Origin: RH-AL1 sp965277735 | GTDB lineage: Bacteria > Pseudomonadota > Alphaproteobacteria > Rhizobiales > Beijerinckiaceae | Direction: 5' to 3' | DNA: 64,000 nt | Assembly (NCBI GenBank): GCA_965277735.1 | Contig: CBDIDO010000003.1 | Span: 1,426,001 to 1,490,000 of the forward strand | Part shown: positions 35,876 through 43,938 of the stretch, piece by piece | How positions within the stretch are numbered: the first letter of the stretch is position 1 | How the letters are laid out: every line of letters starts with the position of its first letter | Position numbers and translations under genes: made by a program | The notes under the pieces: generated by a model | The model's database searches: none | Seen by the model: only the letters and a program-made list of their open reading frames with translations | Told to the model about the DNA's origin: nothing

Positions 35876-37765
35876 ATGAAGCTCGCGGTGTCCCTGTCGG
35901 TCGGCGTCGCCGTGTGTCTCGGCGCGTTTCTCGCCGAGTTCGGCAACGATTATCCCCTCGCCGTGGTGCGCCACCGCTGGCAGGAGGTGATAACCGAGAG
36001 CAATCACGCCGCGCTGCGGCCGGGGTCGGTGTACGACATCCTCACCCATTTCGAGCAGAACTCCGGCCTTCCGCAGCCGCGCTTCAACTACCTGTTCTTC
36101 GATACCGGGCTCGGCGCGGCGGACCCGATCTATCCCGTGTTCCAGAAGGGCTACCAGGAGAGCTGGCCGCAGCTCATCAAGGCCGGCATGTCGGACGAGA
36201 ACCGGCACATCGACCATTTCTCGGTCGGCGATACGCCCGAGGGGTGCCGCATCCAGTCCGCCTATTGGGTGCGCCACATCGACGAGTTTCCGGATCAGTA
36301 CAAGGACCTGCGCGCGCAGGGGTACACGCTTGTCGACATCTCGTTCGATTATTATTCGAAGCTGCGGCCGGATGCGCAATGCGGCAAGCACACGGCGCAT
36401 GAGGCGGACGCGAGCTTCGATCCGTTCAAGGCGATCTATCCGTATGCGACGACCTTCAAGACGCTGAAGGACATCCCGCCGGCGCTGCTCGCCAAATACG
36501 AGGCCAAGGTCGGCGTGCTGAAGCTGGTGACGCAGGACTTCGAGAAGAGCACCGACCACTGGAAGACCTATGCGCAGAGCTACAGCCTGCACGACAATTC
36601 GATGTGGTTTTACCCGGACGGGTTCAAGCCGGACTACGGGATCAACACGCCGCGCACGCAGAGCGGTCTGACGGCGATGACGCGGCCGGCCGACCTGATC
36701 GTCGCCGGGACGCCCGACCTGCAGAACCGTTTTGCGTTGAACCATACGCTGCCGGCCGAAGATTTCGCCAAGCTTCTCGATGCGCTGAAGGGCAAGCCCG
36801 TGCCGGGCTATGATGCCTCGAAGGAACCGGGCGGCGATACGCTCGACATCGTGACGCAGGTGACGCCGAAGAACTTCTACACCTCGGGCACGACCGTCGA
36901 GCCGATCCGCGACGTTGTTTCCGACGTGTCGGACCCCGCCCACTTCAAGCTCGTCTCGATCATCCTGCGGCCCGCCGAGCCCGAGGCGGACGTCCACTTC
37001 CCGGATGGCCCGCAGAACATCCCGCAGGTGCGGATGGTCTACCAGCTGATGAGCCCGCGATTCCCCGGGCGGCCTTACGAGCAGCTGTTCCTGCATCTCG
37101 ATTTCGACGCCGTCGATCGCATGTTGCCCCCGGCGCAGCGGCAGGACGCCGCCGCCACCTTCCTGCGCGCGGCGGATCGCGTCGTCGCGCTGCGCAAGGC
37201 CAAAAGTCCGAATGCCGACAAGGCGACGGCCGAATTCGTCGCGGCGACGGTCGCGGCGCGTCCGCTGCAGACCTTGAGCTGGAGCTCGTCGCTCACCGGC
37301 ATCTGGGTGTTCGGCAATTTGAGCCGCTCCTACAACGAAGGGCGAAAGTTGGAAGCCGCACGGATCGTCCGCGACGGCATCGACCTCGGCTATTATTCGA
37401 GCGCCTACGACAATGTCGTGTTCCGCCAGGCGATCGCGGACTCGCAGGGCGAGAAGCAGGCGAGCCTGCGGAAGGTCCTCGATGACCTGACGCCGCGCTT
37501 CTATCGCGACCCGCGCCGCCACGACCCGCAGGCGCTGGCCTTCAACCGCGTGACTTGCGCGCAATGTCACCAGATGGCCGGCCGCGACGGCGTCCACGTC
37601 TCCTTCAACGACGGCCTCGACCGGCGCGTGACGGAAAACAGCCGCGCGACGGAATACGTCTACCGCGAGCTCGACCGGCAGCTGCGCGAGCTGCCGTCGG
37701 AGACGGCGGCGGGGGCCGTGATCGGGGTGACACGGCACGCGAGTCTGATGGGGCCGACGCGCTGA
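35876..37765 (+). CDS. Exported mono-haem (CxxCH) protein of unknown function
   Basis: A 629-residue protein that I do not recognise. It starts with a short signal sequence (MKLAVSLSVGVAVCLGAFL). Most of the chain is a soluble domain without known motifs, with segments such as DTGLGAADPIYPVFQKGYQ and PRFPGRPYEQLFLHLDFDAVD. A single haem c attachment site, CAQCH, lies at residues 561-565, near the C-terminus, followed by QMAGRDGVHVSF. A periplasmic redox or electron-transfer role is inferred from these two facts only. It stands alone between the tetR gene and an array of TGACGC repeats. Confidence 0.75.
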   Translation: MKLAVSLSVGVAVCLGAFLAEFGNDYPLAVVRHRWQEVITESNHAALRPGSVYDILTHFEQNSGLPQPRFNYLFFDTGLGAADPIYPVFQKGYQESWPQLIKAGMSDENRHIDHFSVGDTPEGCRIQSAYWVRHIDEFPDQYKDLRAQGYTLVDISFDYYSKLRPDAQCGKHTAHEADASFDPFKAIYPYATTFKTLKDIPPALLAKYEAKVGVLKLVTQDFEKSTDHWKTYAQSYSLHDNSMWFYPDGFKPDYGINTPRTQSGLTAMTRPADLIVAGTPDLQNRFALNHTLPAEDFAKLLDALKGKPVPGYDASKEPGGDTLDIVTQVTPKNFYTSGTTVEPIRDVVSDVSDPAHFKLVSIILRPAEPEADVHFPDGPQNIPQVRMVYQLMSPRFPGRPYEQLFLHLDFDAVDRMLPPAQRQDAAATFLRAADRVVALRKAKSPNADKATAEFVAATVAARPLQTLSWSSSLTGIWVFGNLSRSYNEGRKLEAARIVRDGIDLGYYSSAYDNVVFRQAIADSQGEKQASLRKVLDDLTPRFYRDPRRHDPQALAFNRVTCAQCHQMAGRDGVHVSFNDGLDRRVTENSRATEYVYRELDRQLRELPSETAAGAVIGVTRHASLMGPTR

Positions 37766-37811
37766 GGGGCGGGGTTGCCCGCGTTCATACGAATAGGTAT
37801 AATTACCCATA

Positions 37812-37898
37812 GCGTCATGTTGGATACAATGACGCATGACGCATCCTGACGCCTGAATGTGGGATCTCAGCAAGATTCGCGTCACGCCAAGCTGACGC
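37812..37898. repeat. TGACGC cluster in both orientations
   Basis: Six copies of TGACGC, four direct (37830, 37837, 37847, 37893) and two inverted (37812, 37879), lie within 87 bases. The copy at 37847 is followed by CTGAATG, close to CTGATTG after the last copy of the 34552-34683 array. The cluster lies between two convergent genes, where promoter elements are not expected. Confidence 0.55.
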
Positions 37899-37910
37899 TT
37901 AGGCTAGCGA

Positions 37911-37920
37911 TTGTATACAA
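37911..37920. promoter_or_regulatory. Orphan palindrome TTGTATACAA
   Basis: A perfect ten-base palindrome, similar to operators of many GntR/FCD regulators. A related TTGGATACAA lies near 37820. Both sit between convergent genes, with no gene start nearby, so a live operator role is doubtful. It may be a relic of a lost gene. Confidence 0.3.
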
Positions 37921-37930
37921 AATTGAACCG

Positions 37931-38686
37931 TTAGAGGACGCGCCGGAACACCGCGAGCATCAACTCCAGCATCTGCACGAACAGCGCGGGATCGTACCGT
38001 GGCCCCTCGTCGCGCAGGAAGGCGTGCGCCGCGTTCACCTCGTGCCATTCGTAGCGCGCACCAACTTCTTCGAGGCGCGCACGGATGATCTCGCGGCCGG
38101 CGAAGGGGACGCGCGGGTCCTGCCGGCCGAAGACGAACAGGGTCTCCGCCTTCAGCTCGTCCATGCGGGCGAGGGAATCGTCATGCTTCCCTTCGCCGAG
38201 CGAGCCTGAGTGGATGTCGGTGGGGTAGAAGCACGCCGCCGCCGATACTGACGGGTTCAGCGCCGCACGATAAGCGAGGTGGCCGCCCAGACAAACTCCG
38301 AGCGTGGCGAGGCGCCCGTTGCAGGCGGGGTGCGCCGCCAGCGCGGCGAGGCCGGCGCGGGCATCGGCATCGTAGGCTGCGACGGGCTTGGTGAACTTCA
38401 GCGCATTGCCGCGGTCGGTGCCGGGCTGGTCGTAGGCCAGCACCGTGCCCGGCGCCTCGTGCTCGTGATAAACCTCGGGCACAGCGACGACATAGCCGTG
38501 CCCCGCCACCATCGCCGCTAGGCGGCGGATCGGCGCCGTCACCTGGTAGATCTCCGAGAAGAACAGCACGCCGGGGAACGTGCCCAGTGTATGATTGTCT
38601 TTTGCCGCGGGGCGGAACAGGTGCATGCGCATCGCGCCGAGATGCGGCACCGGCACGTCGATCGTCTCGTCGCTGTGGATGATCAT
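37931..38686 (-). CDS. Dienelactone hydrolase family protein
   Basis: A 251-residue alpha/beta hydrolase with the DLH-type elbow GVCLGG, where Cys is the nucleophile, and FGRQDPRVPFAGRE and VNAAHAFLRDEG for the Asp and His of the triad. The E in FFSEIYQV is the usual DLH glutamate. Such enzymes hydrolyse dienelactones or related lactones, but without catechol genes nearby the substrate is open. I chose the ATG at 38686, where the conserved part begins (MIIHSDETIDVPVP). It is divergent from the next gene. Confidence 0.87.
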   Translation of the reverse strand: MIIHSDETIDVPVPHLGAMRMHLFRPAAKDNHTLGTFPGVLFFSEIYQVTAPIRRLAAMVAGHGYVVAVPEVYHEHEAPGTVLAYDQPGTDRGNALKFTKPVAAYDADARAGLAALAAHPACNGRLATLGVCLGGHLAYRAALNPSVSAAACFYPTDIHSGSLGEGKHDDSLARMDELKAETLFVFGRQDPRVPFAGREIIRARLEEVGARYEWHEVNAAHAFLRDEGPRYDPALFVQMLELMLAVFRRVL

Positions 38687-38766
38687 GCGGGCGCGGGTCC
38701 GGGGCAGGGAGGGCGATTGAGCATGACAATGGCGCCGCGCCGTACGCAAGCCCGCGCAGCGCGCCC

Positions 38767-39438
38767 GTGATCCCCTGGGTAGCTCTCGATGTCGCGCCGA
38801 TCCCCGGCGGCCGCGAGCAGCTCAAGCTGATGCGGCGCGGGGCGGAATTCTCCATCCGTCTCGGCACGGTCGAGCTGATGAACTCGCGCCTCAGCGGCTC
38901 GGAGGAGGCCCTGGCGTCGCGGAGCTGCGCGCGCGTGGGCGTGGCGCGGCCGAAAATCCTGATCGGTGGCCTGGGCATGGGGTTCACGCTGCGTGCCGCG
39001 CTGGCCGCGCTCGGGCCGACGGCGGAGGTGGTCGTCGCCGAGCTGGTGCCGGCCGTGATGGCCTGGGCGCGTGGGCCGATGGCGGAGCTTTACGCCGGCA
39101 GCCTCGATGATCCCCGCGTGTCGATCGTCGAGGGCGACGTCGGCGCGCTGATCGCTGCGCATCCCGGCGCCTTCGACGCGATCCTGCTCGACGTCGACAA
39201 TGGCCCCGCGGGCCAGACGCGCGTCGGCAACGACGGGCTCTACGGCGCCCGCGGCCTCGGCGCGGCGCGGCGCGCGTTGCGCCCCGGCGGTTTGCTCGCC
39301 GTCTGGTCGGAAGCGCCGGACGCTGCCTTTGCCGCGCGGATGAAGCGCGCTGGGTTCGATGTCGAGGAGATCGGCGTCCGCGCAAATGCCGGCAAGCGCG
39401 GCGCGCGCCATGTCATCTGGATCGGCGCGCTTGCTTGA
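38767..39438 (+). CDS. Spermidine synthase-like SAM-binding protein
   Basis: A 223-residue protein from a GTG start with a Rossmann methyltransferase-like core: KILIGGLGMGFTLRAAL is motif I, VVVAELVPAVMAWARG and FDAILLDVDNGP follow, and RALRPGGLLAVWSE is motif VI. The arrangement resembles the spermidine synthase family. No speD or other polyamine gene is nearby, and the N-terminal tetramer domain is short, so the reaction may differ. Confidence 0.75.
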   Translation: MIPWVALDVAPIPGGREQLKLMRRGAEFSIRLGTVELMNSRLSGSEEALASRSCARVGVARPKILIGGLGMGFTLRAALAALGPTAEVVVAELVPAVMAWARGPMAELYAGSLDDPRVSIVEGDVGALIAAHPGAFDAILLDVDNGPAGQTRVGNDGLYGARGLGAARRALRPGGLLAVWSEAPDAAFAARMKRAGFDVEEIGVRANAGKRGARHVIWIGALA

Positions 39439-39493
39439 CGCTCTTTACGAACGGGCGCCCTATCCGTTGGGCGTTACGGTTGGAGCAGGCGGC

Positions 39494-39907
39494 ATGCGTT
39501 CTCTCGGACCAGCGGTCTTCATCGGCGCGGCATTTCTCATGTTCTCCGGCTCAGCTGCGTGGGCCGAGGACCCAAAGCCCCTGCAGCCGGCCCAGCCGGT
39601 CGCGACGTCGAACCTGCAGATCTACATCAAGGTCAAGGATCAGGCGCTGGTCGAATATTGCCAGGCGGAACATCTCGGCGTGCCGCGCTGCGTGGCCGGC
39701 ACGATGTTCGAGGCCAGCGACACATGCGCGGCGCCCTACAAGGTTGCCTCGGTCTCGTGTGCGCTCTCCGATCTCGGCTCCGAGCCGCGGCTCGTCGAGA
39801 ACGGCGTGGACGCCAGGCAGATGACCGGCACCTGCGCCTGGACCTTCGCCAAGCTCGCCGCCGACAAGGCACCGACGGCAAAGACGACGCTGCTCTGCGT
39901 GAAGTGA
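39494..39907 (+). CDS. Small exported cysteine-containing protein
   Basis: A 137-residue product with a signal peptide (VFIGAAFLMFSGSAAWAED; AWA-E cleavage). The mature part has six cysteines (YCQAEH, PRCVAG, DTCAAP, VSCALS, GTCAWT, LLCVK), which suggests disulfides in the periplasm. No family is recognised. It is convergent with fhs. Confidence 0.65.
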   Translation: MRSLGPAVFIGAAFLMFSGSAAWAEDPKPLQPAQPVATSNLQIYIKVKDQALVEYCQAEHLGVPRCVAGTMFEASDTCAAPYKVASVSCALSDLGSEPRLVENGVDARQMTGTCAWTFAKLAADKAPTAKTTLLCVK

Positions 39908-39917
39908 GACGCCAAAC

Positions 39918-39941
39918 CCTTCCCCGCGTAGCGAGGGAGGG
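39918..39941. terminator. Hairpin between convergent genes
   Basis: CCTTCCC-CGC-GTA-GCG-A-GGGAGGG folds into a stem with one G-T pair and one bulge. It lies ten bases after the upstream stop and 15 bases before the fhs stop codon on the other strand. No T-run follows on either side, so it is at most a weak bidirectional terminator or a repeat fragment. Confidence 0.35.
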
Positions 39942-39956
39942 TGTGGCACATTGGGG

Positions 39957-41630
39957 CTAGAACAGCCCGACGATCTCGCCCTTTTCGTCGAGGCCGATCT
40001 TGTGCGCGGCTGGGTTGGCCGAGAGGCCGGGCAGGGTCATCACGTCGCCGCACAGCAGCACGACGAAGCCGGCGCCGGCCGACAGCCGCGCGTCGACGAT
40101 CGGCACGATGTGGTCGGTCGGCGCGTTCAGCGCCTTGGCGTCGGCGGAGAACGAGTACTGCGTCTTCGCCACGCAGATCGGCAGGTTGCCGTAGCCCTGG
40201 TCCTCGATCGTCTTGATCGCGGTCTTTGCCTTCGACTCGATGGCGATGTCCTTGGCGCGGTAGATCTCCTTCGCCACGGTGCGCATCTTCTCGGCGATGG
40301 GCTTGTCCGCCTCGTAGAGCGGCTTGTACTTGGAGTCGCCCGACTCGATGATCGCGACAACCTTCTCGGCGAGCTCGGTCGCGCCCTTGCCGCCGTTCGC
40401 CCAGTGGGTGCAGAGCACGGCGTCGGTGCCGAACTCCTTGCAGGACTTTTTGATCAGCTCGAACTCGGCGTCGGTGTCGGAGACGAAGGCGTTGATCGCG
40501 ACGATCGGTTTGATGCCGAACTTGCTGACGTTCTCGATGTGGCGCTCGAGGTTGGCCATGCCCTTCTTCAGCGCGTCGAGGTTCTCCTCGCCGAGCTTGT
40601 CCTTCGGCAGGCCGCCATGCATCTTCAGCGCGCGCACGGTGGCGACGATGACGACCGCCTCGGGGTTGAGCCCCGCTTGGCGGCACTTGATGTCCAGGAA
40701 CTTCTCCGCGCCGAGGTCGGCGCCGAAGCCGGCTTCCGTCACCACGTAGTCGGCGAGGTTCAGCGCGAGGTTCGTCGCGACCACCGAGTTGCAGCCGTGC
40801 GCGATGTTGGCGAACGGGCCGCCGTGGATGAAGGCCGGCGTGCCCTCCAGCGTCTGCACCAGGTTCGGCATGAAGGCGTCCTGCAGCAGCACCGTCATCG
40901 AGCCGACGGCCTCGAGCTGCTCGGCGGTGACGAATTCCTTGTCGCGATTCTGCGCGACGACCATCTTCTTCAGCCGCTCCTGCAGGTCGGCGAGGTTCTT
41001 GGCGAGGCAGAAGACGGCCATGATCTCGGACGCGACGAGGATGTCGAAGCGGCCCTGGCGCGGGAAGCCGTTGGCGACGCCGCCGAGGCTGGTGACGACG
41101 TCTCGCAGCGCGCGGTCGTTCATGTCGACCGAGCGCGCCCAGGTGATGCGGCGCGCGTCGATGTCGAGCTTGTTGCCGTGGTAGATGTGGTTGTCGATCA
41201 AAGCGGCGAGCAGGTTGTTGGCCGACGAGATCGCGTGGAAGTCACCGGTGAAGTGCAGGTTGATCTGCTCCATCGGGATCACCTGCGCATGGCCGCCGCC
41301 CGCCGCGCCGCCCTTGACGCCGAAGCAGGGGCCGAGCGCGGGCTCGCGCAACGCCGTCGCGGCCTTCTTGCCGATCTGACGCAGCGCGTCGGCGAGGCCG
41401 ACGGTCGTCGTCGTCTTGCCTTCGCCCGCCGGCGTCGGGTTGATCGCGGTGACGAGGATCAGCTTGCCCTTCTTGCCGCTCTTCGCCGCGTTCTCGACGA
41501 ACTTGGTATCGACCTTGGCGATCGCGCGGCCGTAGGGGATCAGCGCGTCGGCGGGGATGTCGATGCGCGCGCCGACCTCGGCGATCGGCTCCGGCGTCGT
41601 GGCGCGGGCGATTTCGATGTCGGTCGGCAT
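39957..41630 (-). CDS. fhs: Formate-tetrahydrofolate ligase
   Basis: It makes 10-formyl-THF from formate, THF and ATP in cytosolic one-carbon metabolism. The 557-residue length is normal. It has the P-loop TPAGEGKTTTTVGL, then GPCFGVKGGAAGGG, NLHFTGDFHAI and AFIHGGPFANIAHGCNS, all family signatures. GGAGGA lies before the ATG. With metF and metH elsewhere in the window it supplies the folate one-carbon pool. It also assimilates formate in methylotrophs, which is not evidence of methylotrophy by itself. Confidence 0.97.
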   Translation of the reverse strand: MPTDIEIARATTPEPIAEVGARIDIPADALIPYGRAIAKVDTKFVENAAKSGKKGKLILVTAINPTPAGEGKTTTTVGLADALRQIGKKAATALREPALGPCFGVKGGAAGGGHAQVIPMEQINLHFTGDFHAISSANNLLAALIDNHIYHGNKLDIDARRITWARSVDMNDRALRDVVTSLGGVANGFPRQGRFDILVASEIMAVFCLAKNLADLQERLKKMVVAQNRDKEFVTAEQLEAVGSMTVLLQDAFMPNLVQTLEGTPAFIHGGPFANIAHGCNSVVATNLALNLADYVVTEAGFGADLGAEKFLDIKCRQAGLNPEAVVIVATVRALKMHGGLPKDKLGEENLDALKKGMANLERHIENVSKFGIKPIVAINAFVSDTDAEFELIKKSCKEFGTDAVLCTHWANGGKGATELAEKVVAIIESGDSKYKPLYEADKPIAEKMRTVAKEIYRAKDIAIESKAKTAIKTIEDQGYGNLPICVAKTQYSFSADAKALNAPTDHIVPIVDARLSAGAGFVVLLCGDVMTLPGLSANPAAHKIGLDEKGEIVGLF

Positions 41631-41882
41631 GGGCTGTCCTCCTCGCTGGCCCTTGGCTGGGCGGCTTGTTGTCTGACCGTCGCCCTTGCCACGCTTCGCG
41701 CACCGGGGGCAAGGCGACGAACGCGGGAAAGCCGCACAAGTCGTTCGCCGGGCTTCCGAATTTTTGTCGAGGCGCCGGCAAAAAAGTTGAGGGGGCGTAG
41801 GAGGACGCTGATCTTGGAGGGCCGCCTGACAAGAGCGCCTCTTCTCGGCTAACCTCCTCATGCGATTCGAGATCGAGAGCAG

Positions 41883-42497
41883 ATGTCCATCCCCCCGCCG
41901 CGCGGCATGAGCGAGGTCGACTACGAGGCGATTGAGGGCGCCGTCACCGAGACGGTGCGCGGGCGCTGGTTCCTGGCCGAGTTCGCGCGGCGCAATCGCG
42001 TGGCCGAGACGCGCCAGCTGCTCGATGCGATGGCGCGGCTCGAGGCGACGGTCTCCTCCGGGCAGCCGGCGCTGCCCTCGGCCGATCCCTCGATCCGCCT
42101 TCTCCTGCAGCGCATCAAGGAGATCGCAATGTCGCTCGGCGACACGGCTCACGAGATGCGCGGGGCCGGCGTCGAGGAACATCTCGTCACGCAGGTCGAG
42201 TCGCAAGCGCGCGCCGTCGCCGGCATGATGCGGACCGGCACATCCTCTGCCGCCGGTGCAGGCAGTCCGGCTGTCGAGTCGAAGTCTGTTCCGCGGCAAG
42301 TCGAGCCGCCCGCGGCCGAGCGCCGGGCCGTCGAGTCGCGCCAAGAGAAGCCTCGCCAAGAGGAGCCGCGGCTGCCGCGCGCCGATCTGCCGCCGGCGCT
42401 GGCGCTCCGACCGGAGGGTGCCCGCGATCCGCGCCTCGCCGCGTTCGCGGCGCTGGACAAGCTCCCGATCGAGGAAAAGCTCGCGGTGTTCCGCTAG
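41883..42497 (+). CDS. Conserved hypothetical protein with charged C-terminal half
   Basis: A 204-residue protein. The N-terminal half is helical with DYEAIEGAVTETVRGRWFLAE, a segment I associate with a widespread but uncharacterised alphaproteobacterial family. The middle (about 120-180) is a low-complexity Ser/Pro/Glu/Arg linker. The C-terminus DPRLAAFAALDKLPIEEKLA looks conserved and helical. No signal or membrane segment is present. Such a layout, two short helical ends joined by a flexible linker, suits an adaptor, but the function is unknown. Confidence 0.7.
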   Translation: MSIPPPRGMSEVDYEAIEGAVTETVRGRWFLAEFARRNRVAETRQLLDAMARLEATVSSGQPALPSADPSIRLLLQRIKEIAMSLGDTAHEMRGAGVEEHLVTQVESQARAVAGMMRTGTSSAAGAGSPAVESKSVPRQVEPPAAERRAVESRQEKPRQEEPRLPRADLPPALALRPEGARDPRLAAFAALDKLPIEEKLAVFR

Positions 42498-42568
42498 AGT
42501 TCGGCCTAGAGGGGTGGTGATCGGAGCCGAGCGACCTAGCTGTGACACCAACCACAGGAGGCCTTCGC

Positions 42569-42841
42569 ATGATCGTATTGATCATAGCCACGCTTCTCGG
42601 CACCTCTGGCAGCCAGGCGCAGCTGCAACCGCGCCCGAGAATCCCGTTCACCGCACCCTGCAGCGCCGTCGAGCGGCTGCCGGACGGGCAATGGCGGACC
42701 AAGACCGCGATCGCGTTCGGCCCCAACGAGGTGCCGGCGGACACCTTCATCGGCGCGGGCGGCAACGTCGATTACGTGCTCGTCAACGGCGAGCTGATCA
42801 ACACCGACATCGCGGACAAATGCGCCAGCAGGCCTGGCTGA
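42569..42841 (+). CDS. Small exported protein
   Basis: A 90-residue product with a short signal peptide (MIVLIIATLLGTSGSQAQ; AQAQ-type cleavage). The mature part has two cysteines (TAPCSAV and DKCASR) and a central beta-rich stretch (NVDYVLVNGELINTDI). ACAGGAGG stands seven bases before the ATG, so I preferred it over the upstream GTG at 42542. No family is recognised. Confidence 0.65.
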   Translation: MIVLIIATLLGTSGSQAQLQPRPRIPFTAPCSAVERLPDGQWRTKTAIAFGPNEVPADTFIGAGGNVDYVLVNGELINTDIADKCASRPG

Positions 42842-42858
42842 CCGCCGCGAGCGGGTAG

Positions 42859-43938
42859 CTAGGCGCGTTGGCCGGCTGCGCTCACAGGAGCCCCTCGGCG
42901 CGCTGACTGTGCTTCGGTGTGCGAGACGCGGGCAGCGGCGACGTTGGCGAGGAACTGCTCGGTCGCACTCGCCCAGGTGTACGTCTCGGCATGCGCGCGG
43001 GCCTTTTCGCGCGGGATCGCAAGCGCCGCGCGGCAGGCGGCGCCAAGGTCTTCATCGAGCACGCCAGCGCCACTGTCGGCGACGACGTCGAGCGGTCCGG
43101 GGACGGGCAAGGCCGCCACGGGCAGGCCGCTCGCCATCGCCTCGAGCAGAACCATGCCGAATGTGTCGGTGCGGCTCGGGAACACGAAGACGTCGGCAGA
43201 GGCGTAGGTGCGCGCCAGATCGTCGCCGATCTGCATCCCCAGGAAATGCGCATCGGGATAAGCGCGCTTCAGGGTGACCGCGGAGGGCCCGTCGCCCGCC
43301 AGCACCTTCGACCCCGGCAGGTCCAGCGCGAGAAAGGCCTCGAGCTGCTTTTCCGGTGCCAGGCGGCCGGCATAGAGGAAGATCGGGCGCGGCAGGTCCC
43401 ACGGCGCCCGGTGGGCCGGGTTGAAGAGCTGCGTGTCGACGCCTCGCGACCAGCGCATCGCCCGGTGGAAGCCGCGCGCGGCGAGTTCCTGCCCGAGCGA
43501 GGGCGTGGCGACCATGATCCCGTCGCCGGCGTTGTGGAAGCGTCGGAGGTAGGCGTAGGTGAGCGACGCGGGCACAGGCGATCGCGCGGAAATATATTCG
43601 GGAAAGCGCGTGTGGTAGCTCGTCGTGAACGGCAGGTCGTGGCGCAGGCAATAGCGGCGCGCTGCATGGCCGATCGGACCCTCCGTCGCGACATGAATAT
43701 GGCTGACAGGACCGCCCTCCCGCTCGATCCGCGCCAGCCGTGCCGCGAAGCCGCGCACGCCAGTCAGTGCCAGGCGGATCTCGGCGTAGGTCGGCAGCGG
43801 CACCGTCGCGAAGCCGGCCGGCCCGAGCAAGACGATCTCGACGCCGACGGCCGCGGCGGCCTCGCTCAGCTGCTCGTAGGAGCGGACGACGCCGTTGACC
43901 TGGGGCCGCGCGGCGTCGGTCGCGACGAGGATACGCAT
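42859..43938 (-). CDS. Glycosyltransferase family 4, mannosyl/glucosyltransferase-like
   Basis: A 359-residue GT-B protein beginning MRILVATDAARPQVNGVVRS, the start typical of GDP-mannose/UDP-sugar lipid glycosyltransferases. GPIGHAARRYC and TSYHTRFPEYI follow. The donor domain has FLYAGRLAPEKQLEAFL and VFVFPSRTDTFGMVLLEAMA. The start codon overlaps the stop of the metallophosphoesterase gene by one base (TGATG), so the two are co-translated. The pair suggests modification of a membrane lipid; the acceptor is unknown. Confidence 0.87.
   Translation of the reverse strand: MRILVATDAARPQVNGVVRSYEQLSEAAAAVGVEIVLLGPAGFATVPLPTYAEIRLALTGVRGFAARLARIEREGGPVSHIHVATEGPIGHAARRYCLRHDLPFTTSYHTRFPEYISARSPVPASLTYAYLRRFHNAGDGIMVATPSLGQELAARGFHRAMRWSRGVDTQLFNPAHRAPWDLPRPIFLYAGRLAPEKQLEAFLALDLPGSKVLAGDGPSAVTLKRAYPDAHFLGMQIGDDLARTYASADVFVFPSRTDTFGMVLLEAMASGLPVAALPVPGPLDVVADSGAGVLDEDLGAACRAALAIPREKARAHAETYTWASATEQFLANVAAARVSHTEAQSARRGAPVSAAGQRA

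Noticed and set aside
36000..37765. Multihaem cytochrome
   Set aside because: Only one CxxCH motif is present in the whole 629-residue protein; the other cysteines are isolated.
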